Source of the DNA: Rhizobium acidisoli
Lineage (GTDB): Bacteria; Pseudomonadota; Alphaproteobacteria; Rhizobiales; Rhizobiaceae
DNA length: 64,000 nucleotides
Reading direction: 5' to 3'
NCBI RefSeq assembly: GCF_002531755.2
Contig: NZ_CP035002.1
Span: 310,001-374,000, forward strand
The notes beneath the pieces were generated by a model. That model was not told the DNA's origin and did no database searches. It worked only from the letters and a program-made list of their open reading frames with translations. The position numbers and the translations under genes were made by a program. Below, one piece after another: positions 42,991-51,795 of this stretch (within the stretch, counting starts at the first letter, position 1; each line of letters opens with the position of its first letter).

Positions 42991-44088
42991 ATGACCAAAC
43001 TGACCCGCAGAAACCTGATGACGGCCGCTGCCGCCACCGGCCTTGCCGGCGCGCTCGGCAGCCGTCTTGCTTTCGCCGCCGACCAGCCGCTCGGCATCAC
43101 CCTCGTCGTCCCTTCGCCGATCGGCGACGTCGGCTGGGGGCACGCCCTTGCCGCCGGCCTCGAGCCGATCAAGGCCGCTTACGGCGACAAGGTGAAGGTC
43201 ACCGTGCTTGAGAATATCGCCGAAGGCCCGGACGCCGACCGCATTATGACCAAGACGGTCGCCGACGGAAACAAGTTTCTGATCGCCGGCTCCTTCGGCT
43301 ATCAGAACGGCGCCCTGCAGATCGCCCGCCGTGATCCGAGCGTGACGGTCCTGCATGCCTCCGGCTTCCAGGTTGCTCCCAATTTCTCGCCGTTCGCCGC
43401 CAAATATTTCCAGGGCACCTATCTGCTCGGCATGGCAGCGGCGGCACTCAGCAAGACCGGTAAGCTCGGCTCCGTCTCGGCCTTTGCCATTCCCGAACTC
43501 ATCACCTCGATCAATGCCTTTACGCTCGGCGCCCAGGCGGTCAAGCCGGATATCGAAGTCTCCGTCGTCTGGGTCAATTCCTGGTTCGACCCGGCCAAGG
43601 AGCAGGAGGCAGCCAAGGCGCTGATCGCACAGAAGTGCGACGTGATCTTCTCCAATGCCCAGGATACGCCATCCGTCATCTCGGCTTGCGAAGACGCCGG
43701 CGTCTACGCCTTCAACCTCAACTCCTCGATGAAGAAATATGCGCCGAAAACTTATCTCGGCTGCGTCTCGACGGATTGGTCGCCGTTCTTCAAGGCCTCG
43801 GTCGATGCCCATCTCGCCGGCACGTTCAAGGGGGCCAATGCGTTTCTCGGCGTTGCCGACAAGGTTGTCGAGGTGGTCGACTGGAGCGCCGATATTCCGG
43901 CCGACGTGATGGCCAAGATCAAAGAGGTCGAGGCAAAGATCGCCGACGGCAGCTTCTCGCCCTTCACCGGGCCGATCACCAAGGCCGACGGCAGCGAAGG
44001 TGTGGCCTCGGGCGCAACCATGGCCGACCCCGAGATCATCGCCATGAATTGGCACGTCAAGGGCGTCTCGACGCCGCTGCCGAAATAA
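42991..44088 (+). CDS. BMP-family ABC transporter substrate-binding protein
   Basis: A 365-residue periplasmic protein of the basic membrane protein (BMP/PnrA) family, which binds nucleosides, purines and related compounds. A twin-arginine-like leader (LTRRNLMTAAAATG) precedes an Ala-rich signal ending FAADQP. The ligand-binding region has the usual IAGSFGYQNGALQIARRDPSVTVLHASGF block and the C-terminal FTGPITKADGSEGVASGATMADPEI. It is the first gene of a complete importer (two-domain ATPase and two permeases) transcribed with the oxygenase and deaminase genes. Confidence 0.9.
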   Translation: MTKLTRRNLMTAAAATGLAGALGSRLAFAADQPLGITLVVPSPIGDVGWGHALAAGLEPIKAAYGDKVKVTVLENIAEGPDADRIMTKTVADGNKFLIAGSFGYQNGALQIARRDPSVTVLHASGFQVAPNFSPFAAKYFQGTYLLGMAAAALSKTGKLGSVSAFAIPELITSINAFTLGAQAVKPDIEVSVVWVNSWFDPAKEQEAAKALIAQKCDVIFSNAQDTPSVISACEDAGVYAFNLNSSMKKYAPKTYLGCVSTDWSPFFKASVDAHLAGTFKGANAFLGVADKVVEVVDWSADIPADVMAKIKEVEAKIADGSFSPFTGPITKADGSEGVASGATMADPEIIAMNWHVKGVSTPLPK

Positions 44089-44091
44089 TTC

Positions 44092-45612
44092 ATGACCACC
44101 CCGCTCCTGTCGCTGCGCGGCATTTCGAAAAGCTACGGCCAGATCCACGCCAATCAGGCAATCGATCTGGACGTGGCTCCGCAATCGATCCATGCGATCC
44201 TCGGAGAAAACGGGGCGGGAAAATCGACGCTGATGAAGCTGATCTACGGCGTCGAGCAGCCAGACGACGGAGATATCGTCTGGCAAGGCACTCCCTTGCG
44301 CCTCGCCTCCCCGGCGGAGGCGAGGCGCAAGGGCATCGGCATGGTCTTCCAGCATTTTTCGTTGTTCGAGACCTTGACGGTCATCGAGAATATTCGGCTG
44401 GTGGTGCCGGGTCGCAAAGCTGATCTCAAGGAACGTATCCGGACGCTTGGACGGGAGTTCGGCCTCGAGGTCGATCCGCTCGCCCATGTGCATTCGCTGT
44501 CCGTCGGCGAGCGGCAACGGGTGGAGATCATCCGCAGCCTGATGACCAATCCGAAGCTGCTGATCCTCGACGAGCCCACCTCCGTCCTGCCGCCGCAAAT
44601 GGTGGAGAAGCTCTTCGACACCCTGCTTCGGCTGCGCGACGGCGGCGTTTCCATCCTGCTGATTTCCCACAAGCTCGAAGAAATTCGGGCGATTTGTGAC
44701 CGCGCGACAATCCTGCGCGGCGGGCGCGTGACCGGGGATGTCGATCCGCGCGAGCATGATGCTCATGACCTTGCCCGGATGATGATCGGCCGCGATATGC
44801 CCGCACCCATCTCGGCGCTGCCGCTGTCTGGCGGGGAAAAGCGGCTGGAGATCATCGGTTTGGACCACCAGCCCGACGATCCCTTTGCGGTGCCGCTCTC
44901 CGGCCTCAGCCTTGCGGTACGTGCCGGCGAAATTCTCGGGATCGCCGGTGTTTCGGGCAACGGCCAAAGTGAGCTTGCGGCGCTGATTTCGGGCGAGACC
45001 ATGCTGGGGCGCGAACAACGCGACCGGATCTACATGATGGGAACGGATGTCGGCAGGCTCGATGCCGCCGCGCGGCGGCAGCTCGGATTTGCCTTCGTTC
45101 CGGAAGACCGGCTCGGACGCGGCGCCGTGCCCGAAATGTCGCTCGTCCTCAACAGCCTGCTGACGGCCCATCCGCTCAAGCTTTTACGGCGTGGTCTCAT
45201 CGAAAGGGCACGGGCGATGACGTTCACCAAGGATTGTATCCATCAGTATGATGTCCGCACATCCGGCCCGGATGCGGAAGCCGGCACCCTGTCCGGCGGC
45301 AACCTGCAGAAGTTCATCGTCGGCCGCGAAATCATGCTGTCTCCGAAATTGCTTTTCGTGGCGCAGCCGACCTGGGGCGTCGATGTCGGCGCTGCCTCTG
45401 CTATCCGCAGCCGCCTGGTCGCATTGCGCAATCAGGGCATGGCGATCCTCGTCATTTCCGAGGAGCTGGAAGAACTGTTCGAACTCTGCGATTGCATCCA
45501 GGTGCTGCATCACGGCCGGCTCAGCCCGCCGCTTGCAACGCGGGACACCAAGCCTGAGGAGATCGGCCGATACATGATCGGGGCCCATGCCTCGCCCGAG
45601 AAAGTTCAATAA
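44092..45612 (+). CDS. ABC transporter ATP-binding protein, two NBDs (BMP-type importer)
   Basis: A 506-residue protein with two fused ATPase domains, as in nucleoside and ribose importers. The first has Walker [10 protein letters not shown] (38-46), signature LSVGERQRVEI and Walker [14 protein letters not shown]. The second has a degenerate Walker A (GVSGNGQSE) and Walker B LLFVAQPTWGVD, with signature LSGGNLQKFIVGRE; a weak second site is normal in this family. It follows the binding-protein gene by 3 bp and overlaps the first permease gene by one base (TAATG). Confidence 0.9.
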   Translation: MTTPLLSLRGISKSYGQIHANQAIDLDVAPQSIHAILGENGAGKSTLMKLIYGVEQPDDGDIVWQGTPLRLASPAEARRKGIGMVFQHFSLFETLTVIENIRLVVPGRKADLKERIRTLGREFGLEVDPLAHVHSLSVGERQRVEIIRSLMTNPKLLILDEPTSVLPPQMVEKLFDTLLRLRDGGVSILLISHKLEEIRAICDRATILRGGRVTGDVDPREHDAHDLARMMIGRDMPAPISALPLSGGEKRLEIIGLDHQPDDPFAVPLSGLSLAVRAGEILGIAGVSGNGQSELAALISGETMLGREQRDRIYMMGTDVGRLDAAARRQLGFAFVPEDRLGRGAVPEMSLVLNSLLTAHPLKLLRRGLIERARAMTFTKDCIHQYDVRTSGPDAEAGTLSGGNLQKFIVGREIMLSPKLLFVAQPTWGVDVGAASAIRSRLVALRNQGMAILVISEELEELFELCDCIQVLHHGRLSPPLATRDTKPEEIGRYMIGAHASPEKVQ

Positions 45613-46712
45613 TGAGCGTCTGGTTTCCTGCTTCCCTTCCCACCCTGGTCCGCCGGGAGCGCGCCTCGCTGGCCGCCGCCCTCTGCGCACCCGTCATCGC
45701 GCTCGGGGGCGCGATCGCACTTAATCTCGGCCTTTACGTCTTGATGGGTCGCGACCCCGTCGCGGTCGTCTATGCGATGCTTTTCGAACCCTTCCTCTCC
45801 TGGGCTTCATTTTCGGAGGTGCTGTTAAAGGCTGGGCCCCTCCTCCTCATCGCCCAGGGGCTGGCAATCGGCTTTCGCGCCAAGGTTTTCAATATCGGCG
45901 CCGAAGGCCAGTTTATCCTTGGGGCGATCTTCGCTTCCGCCATTCCAGTCTGGTTTCCCCAGGCGACGGGCCAGTGGATCTGGCCGGCGATGCTGCTGCT
46001 TGGCGCCATCGGCGGCACGATTTGGGCGTCTCTCACTGCTTTCTGGCGCGTTCGCCTCAACGCCAATGAGATCCTCGTTTCGCTGATGCTGAGCCTCGTT
46101 GCCGCGCAATTGTTGAACTATCTGCTGCTCGGCCCCTGGAAGGATCCGAACGGCTTCAATTTCCCGCAGTCGGTGATGTTCCAGTACGATGCGATGGTGC
46201 CGACCCTGATTGCCGGGACTCGCGTCAACGTCTCTTTCCTCATCACCCTCGTTTTGTCGGTTGCCGCCTGGGTCTTCATGCAGAAGAGCTTCATCGGCTA
46301 CAAGCTGCAGGTCGGTGGTCTGGCGCCGCGCGCTGCCGGCTACGCCGGCTTCAGGGAAGGTTGGGCGATCTGGCTTTCGCTGCTGATCGGCGGTTTTGCT
46401 GCCGGTCTTGCAGGTGCTGCCGAAGTGGCCGGTCCGCTCGGCCAGCTGCAGCGTTCGGTCGCGAGCGGCTATGGTTATGCGGCCATCATCGTCGCCTATC
46501 TCGGCGGCCTGCATCCAATCGGGATCGTGGCCTCGGCGCTGGTCATGGCGGTTATCTATATCGGCGGCGACAATGCCATGGTCTCGGCCAGCCTGCCGAT
46601 CGCCGCCGTCCGCGTCTTCCAGGGTAGTCTGCTGCTCGCCTACCTCATCGCCGTCGCCTTCGTGCGCTATCGTCTTGAATGGCGCCGCACGGCCCAGCGG
46701 AGCCTGCCATGA
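45612..46712 (+). CDS. ABC transporter permease (BMP-type importer), subunit 1
   Basis: A 366-residue inner-membrane permease with about nine or ten membrane segments. The GLAIGFRAKVFNIGAEGQFILGAIF motif near 88-112 is the signature of nucleoside-type permeases (YufP/NupP group), as are WRVRLNANEILVSLMLSLVA and the C-terminal GYGYAAIIVAYLGGLHPIGIVASAL. It overlaps its neighbours on both sides by one and four bases, so the importer is translated as a unit. Confidence 0.9.
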   Translation: MSVWFPASLPTLVRRERASLAAALCAPVIALGGAIALNLGLYVLMGRDPVAVVYAMLFEPFLSWASFSEVLLKAGPLLLIAQGLAIGFRAKVFNIGAEGQFILGAIFASAIPVWFPQATGQWIWPAMLLLGAIGGTIWASLTAFWRVRLNANEILVSLMLSLVAAQLLNYLLLGPWKDPNGFNFPQSVMFQYDAMVPTLIAGTRVNVSFLITLVLSVAAWVFMQKSFIGYKLQVGGLAPRAAGYAGFREGWAIWLSLLIGGFAAGLAGAAEVAGPLGQLQRSVASGYGYAAIIVAYLGGLHPIGIVASALVMAVIYIGGDNAMVSASLPIAAVRVFQGSLLLAYLIAVAFVRYRLEWRRTAQRSLP

Positions 46713-47620
46713 ACGCCATCGAGTTCATTCTTGCCGGCATGCTTGCGGCTGCGACACCGTTTCTTCTGGCGGCACTCGGCGAATTGGTGGCCGAGCGCGC
46801 CGGTGTTCTCAACCTCGGGGTCGAGGGATTGATGGCCCTTGGCGCCGTGCTCGCCTTCATCGTCGTTTATCATGGCGGCGGACATTTTCTCGGCTTCATC
46901 GTCGCAGGGCTCGGCAGCGCCGCCCTTTCACTGCTCTTTGCCTTCGTCACGCTCGGGTTCCGGGCAAACCAGGTGGCTGCCGGCCTTGCCATCGGCATTC
47001 TTGGCCAAGGCCTTTCGGCCCTCTTCGGCAAGACCTATGAAAGCCTGACGGTCAAGGGTCTTCCAAAGCTTGCTCTTCCAGCGCTGTCGGAACTGCCTGT
47101 CATCGGCGGCCTTTTCGTCCAGGACATCGTCGTGTGGATTTCGCTCGCCGCGACGCTGGCTCTTTGGGCCATACTTGCCTACACCAAGCTTGGTCTCATC
47201 GTCCGCGCCGTCGGCGAGAACCCGAAGGCCGCCCACGCCATCGGCTATTCGGTGATATCGGTCCGTATCCTCGCCATCGCCTTCGGTGGCGCGATGGCAG
47301 GTTTCGCCGGCGCCTATGCGGCGGTCGTCTACACACCACTCTGGGCTGACGGGATGATCGCCGGACGCGGCTGGATCGCCATCGCCCTCGTCGTCTTCGG
47401 GACCTGGCTCACCGGTCGCATCTTCCTTGGCGCCTGTCTTTTCGGCGCAGTCTCGCTGATGGGTCTTGCGGCCCAAGCAACCGGACTGGATGTTCCCTCG
47501 CAGCTATTGTCAAGCCTGCCCTATCTCGTCACGATCATCGTGCTCGGCATCATCTCCGCCGACCGTCGCCTGCTGAAACTGAACGGTGTTGCGTCGCTCG
47601 GTGAACCATTCGAGCGATAG
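46709..47620 (+). CDS. ABC transporter permease (BMP-type importer), subunit 2
   Basis: A 303-residue permease with about eight membrane segments and the signature ALGELVAERAGVLNLGVEGLMALGAVLAF at 22-50, typical of the second nucleoside-type permease (YufQ/NupQ group). GKTYESLTVKG in the middle and VGENPKAAHAIGYSVISVR are further family marks. The ATG overlaps the previous stop (ATGA). A decayed copy of part of this gene (equivalent to about 46961-47039) occurs at 49046-49122. A 198-bp non-coding gap follows, holding a weak CTTCCG/CGGAAG hairpin at 47669-47686. Confidence 0.9.
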   Translation: MNAIEFILAGMLAAATPFLLAALGELVAERAGVLNLGVEGLMALGAVLAFIVVYHGGGHFLGFIVAGLGSAALSLLFAFVTLGFRANQVAAGLAIGILGQGLSALFGKTYESLTVKGLPKLALPALSELPVIGGLFVQDIVVWISLAATLALWAILAYTKLGLIVRAVGENPKAAHAIGYSVISVRILAIAFGGAMAGFAGAYAAVVYTPLWADGMIAGRGWIAIALVVFGTWLTGRIFLGACLFGAVSLMGLAAQATGLDVPSQLLSSLPYLVTIIVLGIISADRRLLKLNGVASLGEPFER

Positions 47621-47818
47621 ACATCGTGCGGTCTGTTGATTACCGCCGGTATGCTGATTACCTTGATACTTCCGTCCATTCGGAAGGGTCGCAAGGAAGC
47701 ATTCGAAGCAAGCGAAGATGAAGCTGCGGGGAGGCTGGCAGTCGGTATCGGTGGATGCAATCGCATTCACCGCCTTCTCCAAGGAAGCAAATTCGTCTGT
47801 AATCCAACGGAGTAAGCC

Positions 47819-49006
47819 ATGAAAATAAGCAGCCTTGACACCCGTCGGTCGGCCCGACTGGCGCAGGCTATGCTCTGCCTCGATGACTTTGAGCCAAAGG
47901 CAAAACGGCACCTGCCAAAGCCGCTCTACGGCTATATTTCCGGTGGAAGCGAAACCAACGCATCGCTGCGAAATAATCTCGACGCCTTTCAGGCCTATGC
48001 GTTTCGGCCGCGTATTCTCCAGGACGTATCGAAGCGAAGTACCGAAACGACCTTATTCGGTCAGACCTATACCGCCCCATTCGGTATCGCCCCAATGGGG
48101 ATCAGCGCGCTCATGGCCTATCGCGGCGACATTGTTCTTGCCGCCGGCGCAGCGCAGGTCGGCATTCCGATGATCATGAGCGGATCCTCGCTCATCCGGC
48201 TCGAAGAGGTTGTTGCCGCCGCGCCCGCGACCTGGTTCCAAGCCTACCTGCCCGGAGAGCCCGAACGCATCGATGCGTTGGTGGACCGCGTTGCTGCGGC
48301 AGGCTTTGGCACCTTGTTGCTGACCGTCGATACGGCCACGCTCCCGAACCGGGAAAACAATATCCGGGCGGGCTTCTCGACGCCTCTGCGGCCCAGCCTT
48401 GCTTTGGCCTGGCAGGGTGTTTCGCACCCGCAATGGACCATCGGGACATTTTTGCGCACGATCGCCCGCCACGGCATCCCGCATTTCGAAAACTCCTACG
48501 CAACCCGAGGCGCACCCATCATCGCCTCGAACGTTACGCGGGACTTTGGCCGAAGAGACCATCTGAACTGGAGCCATCTCGAGCGCATCCGCAACCGCTG
48601 GAACGGCAAGCTGATCGTCAAGGGCATTCTTCATCCGGACGATGCGGCGCGTGCTGCCGAGACAGGGGCTGACGGGGTAATCGTCTCCAATCACGGTGGC
48701 CGTCAGCTCGATGGCGCCATCTCTCCGCTCGCGGCGCTTCCCGAGATCGTGGAACGCCTGGGCGACAGGATCCCCATCATGATCGATGGCGGCTTTCGCC
48801 GCGGAACCGATATTATCAAGGCTTTGGCGCTGGGGGCACGTTTCGTGTTTGTCGGGCGGCCGTTCCTTTATGCGGCGGCCGTTGCCGGTCTGCCTGGCGT
48901 ATTGAGGGCGGCAGACATCCTAAAATCTGAGCTCCATAGCAATATGGCCCTGCTTGGCGTTACAACGATCGAGCAAATTTCACGCGGCCACCTCGTTCCG
49001 GCTTGA
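47819..49006 (+). CDS. FMN-dependent alpha-hydroxy-acid oxidase/dehydrogenase
   Basis: A 395-residue enzyme of the LldD/glycolate-oxidase family that oxidises 2-hydroxy acids to 2-oxo acids. The FMN and catalytic residues are present: Lys268 (LIVKGI), catalytic His292 and Arg295 in VSNHGGRQLDGA, and the MIDGGFRRGTDIIKALALGA phosphate-binding segment. The N-terminal YISGGSETNASLRNN replaces the more common YxxGGAxDExT. It lies between two nitrogen-type importers, separated by 198 bp from the permease upstream. A link to purine breakdown (glyoxylate or lactate from demethylation or ureides) is only a guess. Confidence 0.9.
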   Translation: MKISSLDTRRSARLAQAMLCLDDFEPKAKRHLPKPLYGYISGGSETNASLRNNLDAFQAYAFRPRILQDVSKRSTETTLFGQTYTAPFGIAPMGISALMAYRGDIVLAAGAAQVGIPMIMSGSSLIRLEEVVAAAPATWFQAYLPGEPERIDALVDRVAAAGFGTLLLTVDTATLPNRENNIRAGFSTPLRPSLALAWQGVSHPQWTIGTFLRTIARHGIPHFENSYATRGAPIIASNVTRDFGRRDHLNWSHLERIRNRWNGKLIVKGILHPDDAARAAETGADGVIVSNHGGRQLDGAISPLAALPEIVERLGDRIPIMIDGGFRRGTDIIKALALGARFVFVGRPFLYAAAVAGLPGVLRAADILKSELHSNMALLGVTTIEQISRGHLVPA

Positions 49007-49045
49007 CGAGATAAGCCGTGATCTCTCGCCGGCGCGGATCGTCCT

Positions 49046-49122
49046 CGCGAACCATCTGGCAGCGGGCGTAGCATCGGCATCTTTTGCTAAAGCCTCTCGG
49101 CCCTTTTCGGCAAAGACCTATG
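49046..49122 (+). pseudogene. Decayed fragment of a BMP-type permease gene
   Basis: By eye, about three quarters of the bases align with 46961-47039 inside the second permease gene. The shared parts are the codons for ANxxAAG, an ATCGGCAT block, CTCTCGGCCCTTTTCGGC and AGACCTATGA. The fragment has at least two single-base indels and an in-frame TAA, so it cannot be translated as permease. It looks like the rest of an older importer gene or a partial duplication. Confidence 0.55.
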
Positions 49123-49328
49123 ACTGGAGCGATAATTTCGGCTTGATGGTCCCGGCCAGGCGACCGAAACGGCGCGTGTGCACTGCACAAACAGGCGCAT
49201 TCATGACTGCGAGCATAGCAGCAATCGCCTAATGCATCATCATTTAGTATAGATGCCTAAAATATAATCAACTGTGGAATTGCGAAGTATCTCCTGTTGA
49301 TTCAGGCAGTTATCGGCCGCTTTCAGGA

Positions 49329-49345
49329 TTGGCACGCTGATTGCA
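49329..49345 (+). promoter_or_regulatory. Sigma-54 (-24/-12) promoter of nrtABC
   Basis: TTGGCACGCTGATTGCA matches the RpoN consensus (TGGCAC, five bases, TTGC) exactly at the invariant GG and GC positions. It lies 174 bp upstream of the binding-protein start. In rhizobia such promoters on nitrate and other nitrogen genes are activated by NtrC under nitrogen limitation. A TGTGCA/TGCACA repeat about 140-150 bp upstream could be part of an activator site. Confidence 0.75.
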
Positions 49346-49518
49346 GGTTCTAAGGCGCATCGGTCAACGGCGACCGGCGCGGATAGGCGCGGCATTCAGC
49401 GCCTACACAGACACCGACGTCGCAAGGTCTTTGCACTCCAGGATACTCCCATCTCTGGACGTAAATTCCGGCGGCGTTTTTTTGCGTCCGAATTCAGCAA
49501 GCAGAGGGGAACCTGCAG

Positions 49519-50832
49519 ATGAAAAAGATTTCGACGACTGGGATTTCGACAACCGGCATTACCCGCCGCAGCATGCTCAAGACGACCGCAACGGCTGCCC
49601 TCATCGGCGCCGTGAAGACTGCCTTTCCGTCCGGCGCCTTTGCCGCCGGGGCGGGCCCTGAAGTGAAAGGCATCAAGCTCGGCTTTATCGCGCTCACGGA
49701 TTCCGCGCCGCTGATCATCGCTAAAGAAAAGGGCTTTTTCGACAAGCACGGCCTTCCGGAAACAGATGTGGCCAAACAGGCATCTTGGGGCGCGACCCGC
49801 GACAATCTCGTGCTGGGCGGCGCAGCAAACGGCATCGACGGTGCCCACATCCTCTCGCCGCTGCCCTATCTCATGCATACCGGCAAGGTGACGCAGAACA
49901 ACAAGCCGGTGCCGATGTCGATCCTCGCCCGGCTCAACCTCGACAGCCAGGGCATTTCCGTCGCCAAGGAATATGCCGAAACCGGCGTGCAGCTCGACGC
50001 CTCCAAGCTGAAGGCCGCCTTCGAGAAAAAGAAGGCGGAAGGTAAGGAGGTCAAGGCTGCCATGACCTTCCCTGGTGGGACCCACGATCTCTGGATCCGC
50101 TACTGGCTCGCCGCCGGCGGCATCGACCCGAACAAGGACGTTTCCACAATCGTCGTGCCGCCGCCGCAGATGGTTGCCAATATGAAGGTGGGCAACATGG
50201 ACGTCTTCTGTGTGGGCGAGCCGTGGAATGAGCAGCTCGTCAACCAGGGCATCGGCTTTACCGCGGCGACCACCGGCGAGCTCTGGAAGGGGCATCCCGA
50301 AAAGGCGCTGGGGCTCCGCGCCGAATGGATCGAAAAGAATCCCAATGCCGCCAAGGCCCTGCTGATGGCTGTCATGGAGGCTCAGCAGTGGTGCGAGAGC
50401 ATGGATAACAAAGCGGAGATGGCCGATATCCTCGGCAAGCGCCAGTGGTTCAACGTTCCGACCAAGGACGTGCTCGGCCGCCTCAAAGGCGACATCAATT
50501 ATGGCAATGGCCGCGAGGCCAAGGCCACCGACCTCTACATGAAGTTCTGGAAAGACGGCGCCTCCTATCCGTTCAAGAGTCACGACACCTGGTTCATGAC
50601 GGAAAACATCCGCTGGGGAAATCTGCCTGGTACAACCGACATCAAGGCGCTGGTCAACCAGGTGAACCGCGAGGACGTCTGGCGCGAGGCCGCCAAGGAT
50701 CTCGGCGTTGCTGCAGCCGATATTCCCGCCTCGTCCTCCCGCGGCAAGGAGACCTTCTTCGACGGCAAGGTTTTCGATCCCGAAAATCCCTCCGCCTATC
50801 TCGACAGCCTTTCGATCAAGGCCGTCTCCTGA
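49519..50832 (+). CDS. nrtA: Nitrate-type ABC transporter substrate-binding protein
   Basis: A 437-residue exported protein of the NrtA/CmpA family. A twin-arginine leader (TRRSMLKT, 15-22) precedes an Ala-rich segment ending FAAGAGP. The body has LGFIALTDSAPLIIAKEKGFFDKHGL, KQASWGATRDNLVLGG and the ligand-region GGTHDLWIRYWLAAGGIDP, all typical of NrtA. Nitrate or nitrite is the best guess, though bicarbonate and cyanate binders belong to the same family. It is the first gene behind the sigma-54 promoter, followed by the permease and one ATPase. Confidence 0.87.
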   Translation: MKKISTTGISTTGITRRSMLKTTATAALIGAVKTAFPSGAFAAGAGPEVKGIKLGFIALTDSAPLIIAKEKGFFDKHGLPETDVAKQASWGATRDNLVLGGAANGIDGAHILSPLPYLMHTGKVTQNNKPVPMSILARLNLDSQGISVAKEYAETGVQLDASKLKAAFEKKKAEGKEVKAAMTFPGGTHDLWIRYWLAAGGIDPNKDVSTIVVPPPQMVANMKVGNMDVFCVGEPWNEQLVNQGIGFTAATTGELWKGHPEKALGLRAEWIEKNPNAAKALLMAVMEAQQWCESMDNKAEMADILGKRQWFNVPTKDVLGRLKGDINYGNGREAKATDLYMKFWKDGASYPFKSHDTWFMTENIRWGNLPGTTDIKALVNQVNREDVWREAAKDLGVAAADIPASSSRGKETFFDGKVFDPENPSAYLDSLSIKAVS

Positions 50833-50890
50833 TCCCGCCTCCGGCGCGCCGCGGGCGCGCCGACCTTTCATTCCCGTGAGGAGCGCGTCG

Positions 50891-51784
50891 ATGCCCGCCC
50901 TGGCAAGTCAAGAAAATCCCTCCGCTGCCGCCGCTGCCAAGCCGGCGGCAAAGGTCCTGCCATTTTCCGGCAAGCACGGATCACGGATCGATTTTGCTCG
51001 TGCGGCAAGCGCCGCGTTTCGCAACGTCGTTCCGCCAGCCGTCGTGCTGGTACTCATCCTGCTCGTCTGGCAGGTGCTCTGTTCATCGCCGGATGCCTCT
51101 CTGCCCTCGCCGCATCGGGTCTGGCAGGAGAGCTACGACCTGATCGCCTATCCGTTCTTCAACAACGGCTCCCAGGATATCGGGCTTGGCTGGCGCGTGC
51201 TCGTTTCGCTGCAACACGTGCTCTATGGCTTTGGCCTTGCCGCCGTCACCGGGGTTATCATCGGGGCGATCATCGGCCAATCGGTCTGGGCAATGCGCGG
51301 TCTCGATCCGATCTTCCAGGTGCTGCGAACGGTTCCACCGCTCGCCTGGCTGCCGCTGTCGCTCGCAGCCTTCCAGGATTCCAACCCTTCGGCGATCTTC
51401 GTTATCTTCATCACCTCGATCTGGCCGGTGATTATCAACACCGCCGTCGGCGTACGTAATATCCCGCAGGACTACCGCAACGTCGCCGAAGTGCTGCGGC
51501 TCAACCAGTTCGAGTTTTTCTGGAAGATCATGCTCCCTTCGGCGGCCCCCTACATCTTCACCGGCCTCAGGATCGGCGTTGGCCTCTCTTGGCTCGCCAT
51601 CGTCGCAGCCGAAATGCTGACCGGCGGCGTCGGTATCGGCTTCTTCATCTGGGACGCGTGGAACTCGTCGCGCCTGCCGGATATCATCGTCGCGCTCGCC
51701 TATATCGGCATCGTCGGCTTCGCCCTCGACAAGCTGGTGGCTGCGCTCGGCAAACTCATCACTCGCGGCGCCACCGCCAGCTAA
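50891..51784 (+). CDS. nrtB: Nitrate-type ABC transporter permease
   Basis: A 297-residue permease with an Ala/Pro-rich cytoplasmic N-terminus and about six membrane segments. The EAA-like loop reads YRNVAEVLRLNQFEFFWKIMLPSAAPYIFTGLRIGVGLSWLAIVAAEML, which is the NrtB/SsuC pattern. The ATG at 50891 has GAGGAG eight bases upstream; the longer reading would begin inside the nrtA gene. It lies 58 bp after nrtA and 11 bp before the ATPase gene. Confidence 0.88.
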   Translation: MPALASQENPSAAAAAKPAAKVLPFSGKHGSRIDFARAASAAFRNVVPPAVVLVLILLVWQVLCSSPDASLPSPHRVWQESYDLIAYPFFNNGSQDIGLGWRVLVSLQHVLYGFGLAAVTGVIIGAIIGQSVWAMRGLDPIFQVLRTVPPLAWLPLSLAAFQDSNPSAIFVIFITSIWPVIINTAVGVRNIPQDYRNVAEVLRLNQFEFFWKIMLPSAAPYIFTGLRIGVGLSWLAIVAAEMLTGGVGIGFFIWDAWNSSRLPDIIVALAYIGIVGFALDKLVAALGKLITRGATAS

Positions 51785-51795
51785 GGAACGTCCCG

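Larger units (their letters stand above)
49007..49518 (+). promoter_or_regulatory. 512-bp gap with permease remnant and sigma-54 promoter
   Basis: No intact gene is visible. From left to right it contains a decayed fragment of a BMP-type permease (49046-49122), a TGTGCA-C-TGCACA inverted repeat near 49177-49189, an AT-rich stretch at about 49225-49270, the sigma-54-type promoter at 49329-49345 and a roughly 170-bp leader before the NrtA gene. The leader ends with the ribosome site GAGGGGA. Confidence 0.55.

Noticed and set aside
42865..45171. A 768-codon open frame on the minus strand opposite the amidohydrolase, BMP binding-protein and ATPase genes
   Set aside because: It is the antisense of three well-supported genes in GC-rich DNA where stops are rare. 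It has no recognisable domain and a composition rich in Arg, His and Gly.
47669..47686. CTTCCG-N6-CGGAAG hairpin after the first BMP importer as a terminator
   Set aside because: Only a 6-bp stem and no T-tract. It could be chance, so it is mentioned only in the evidence of the preceding permease gene.
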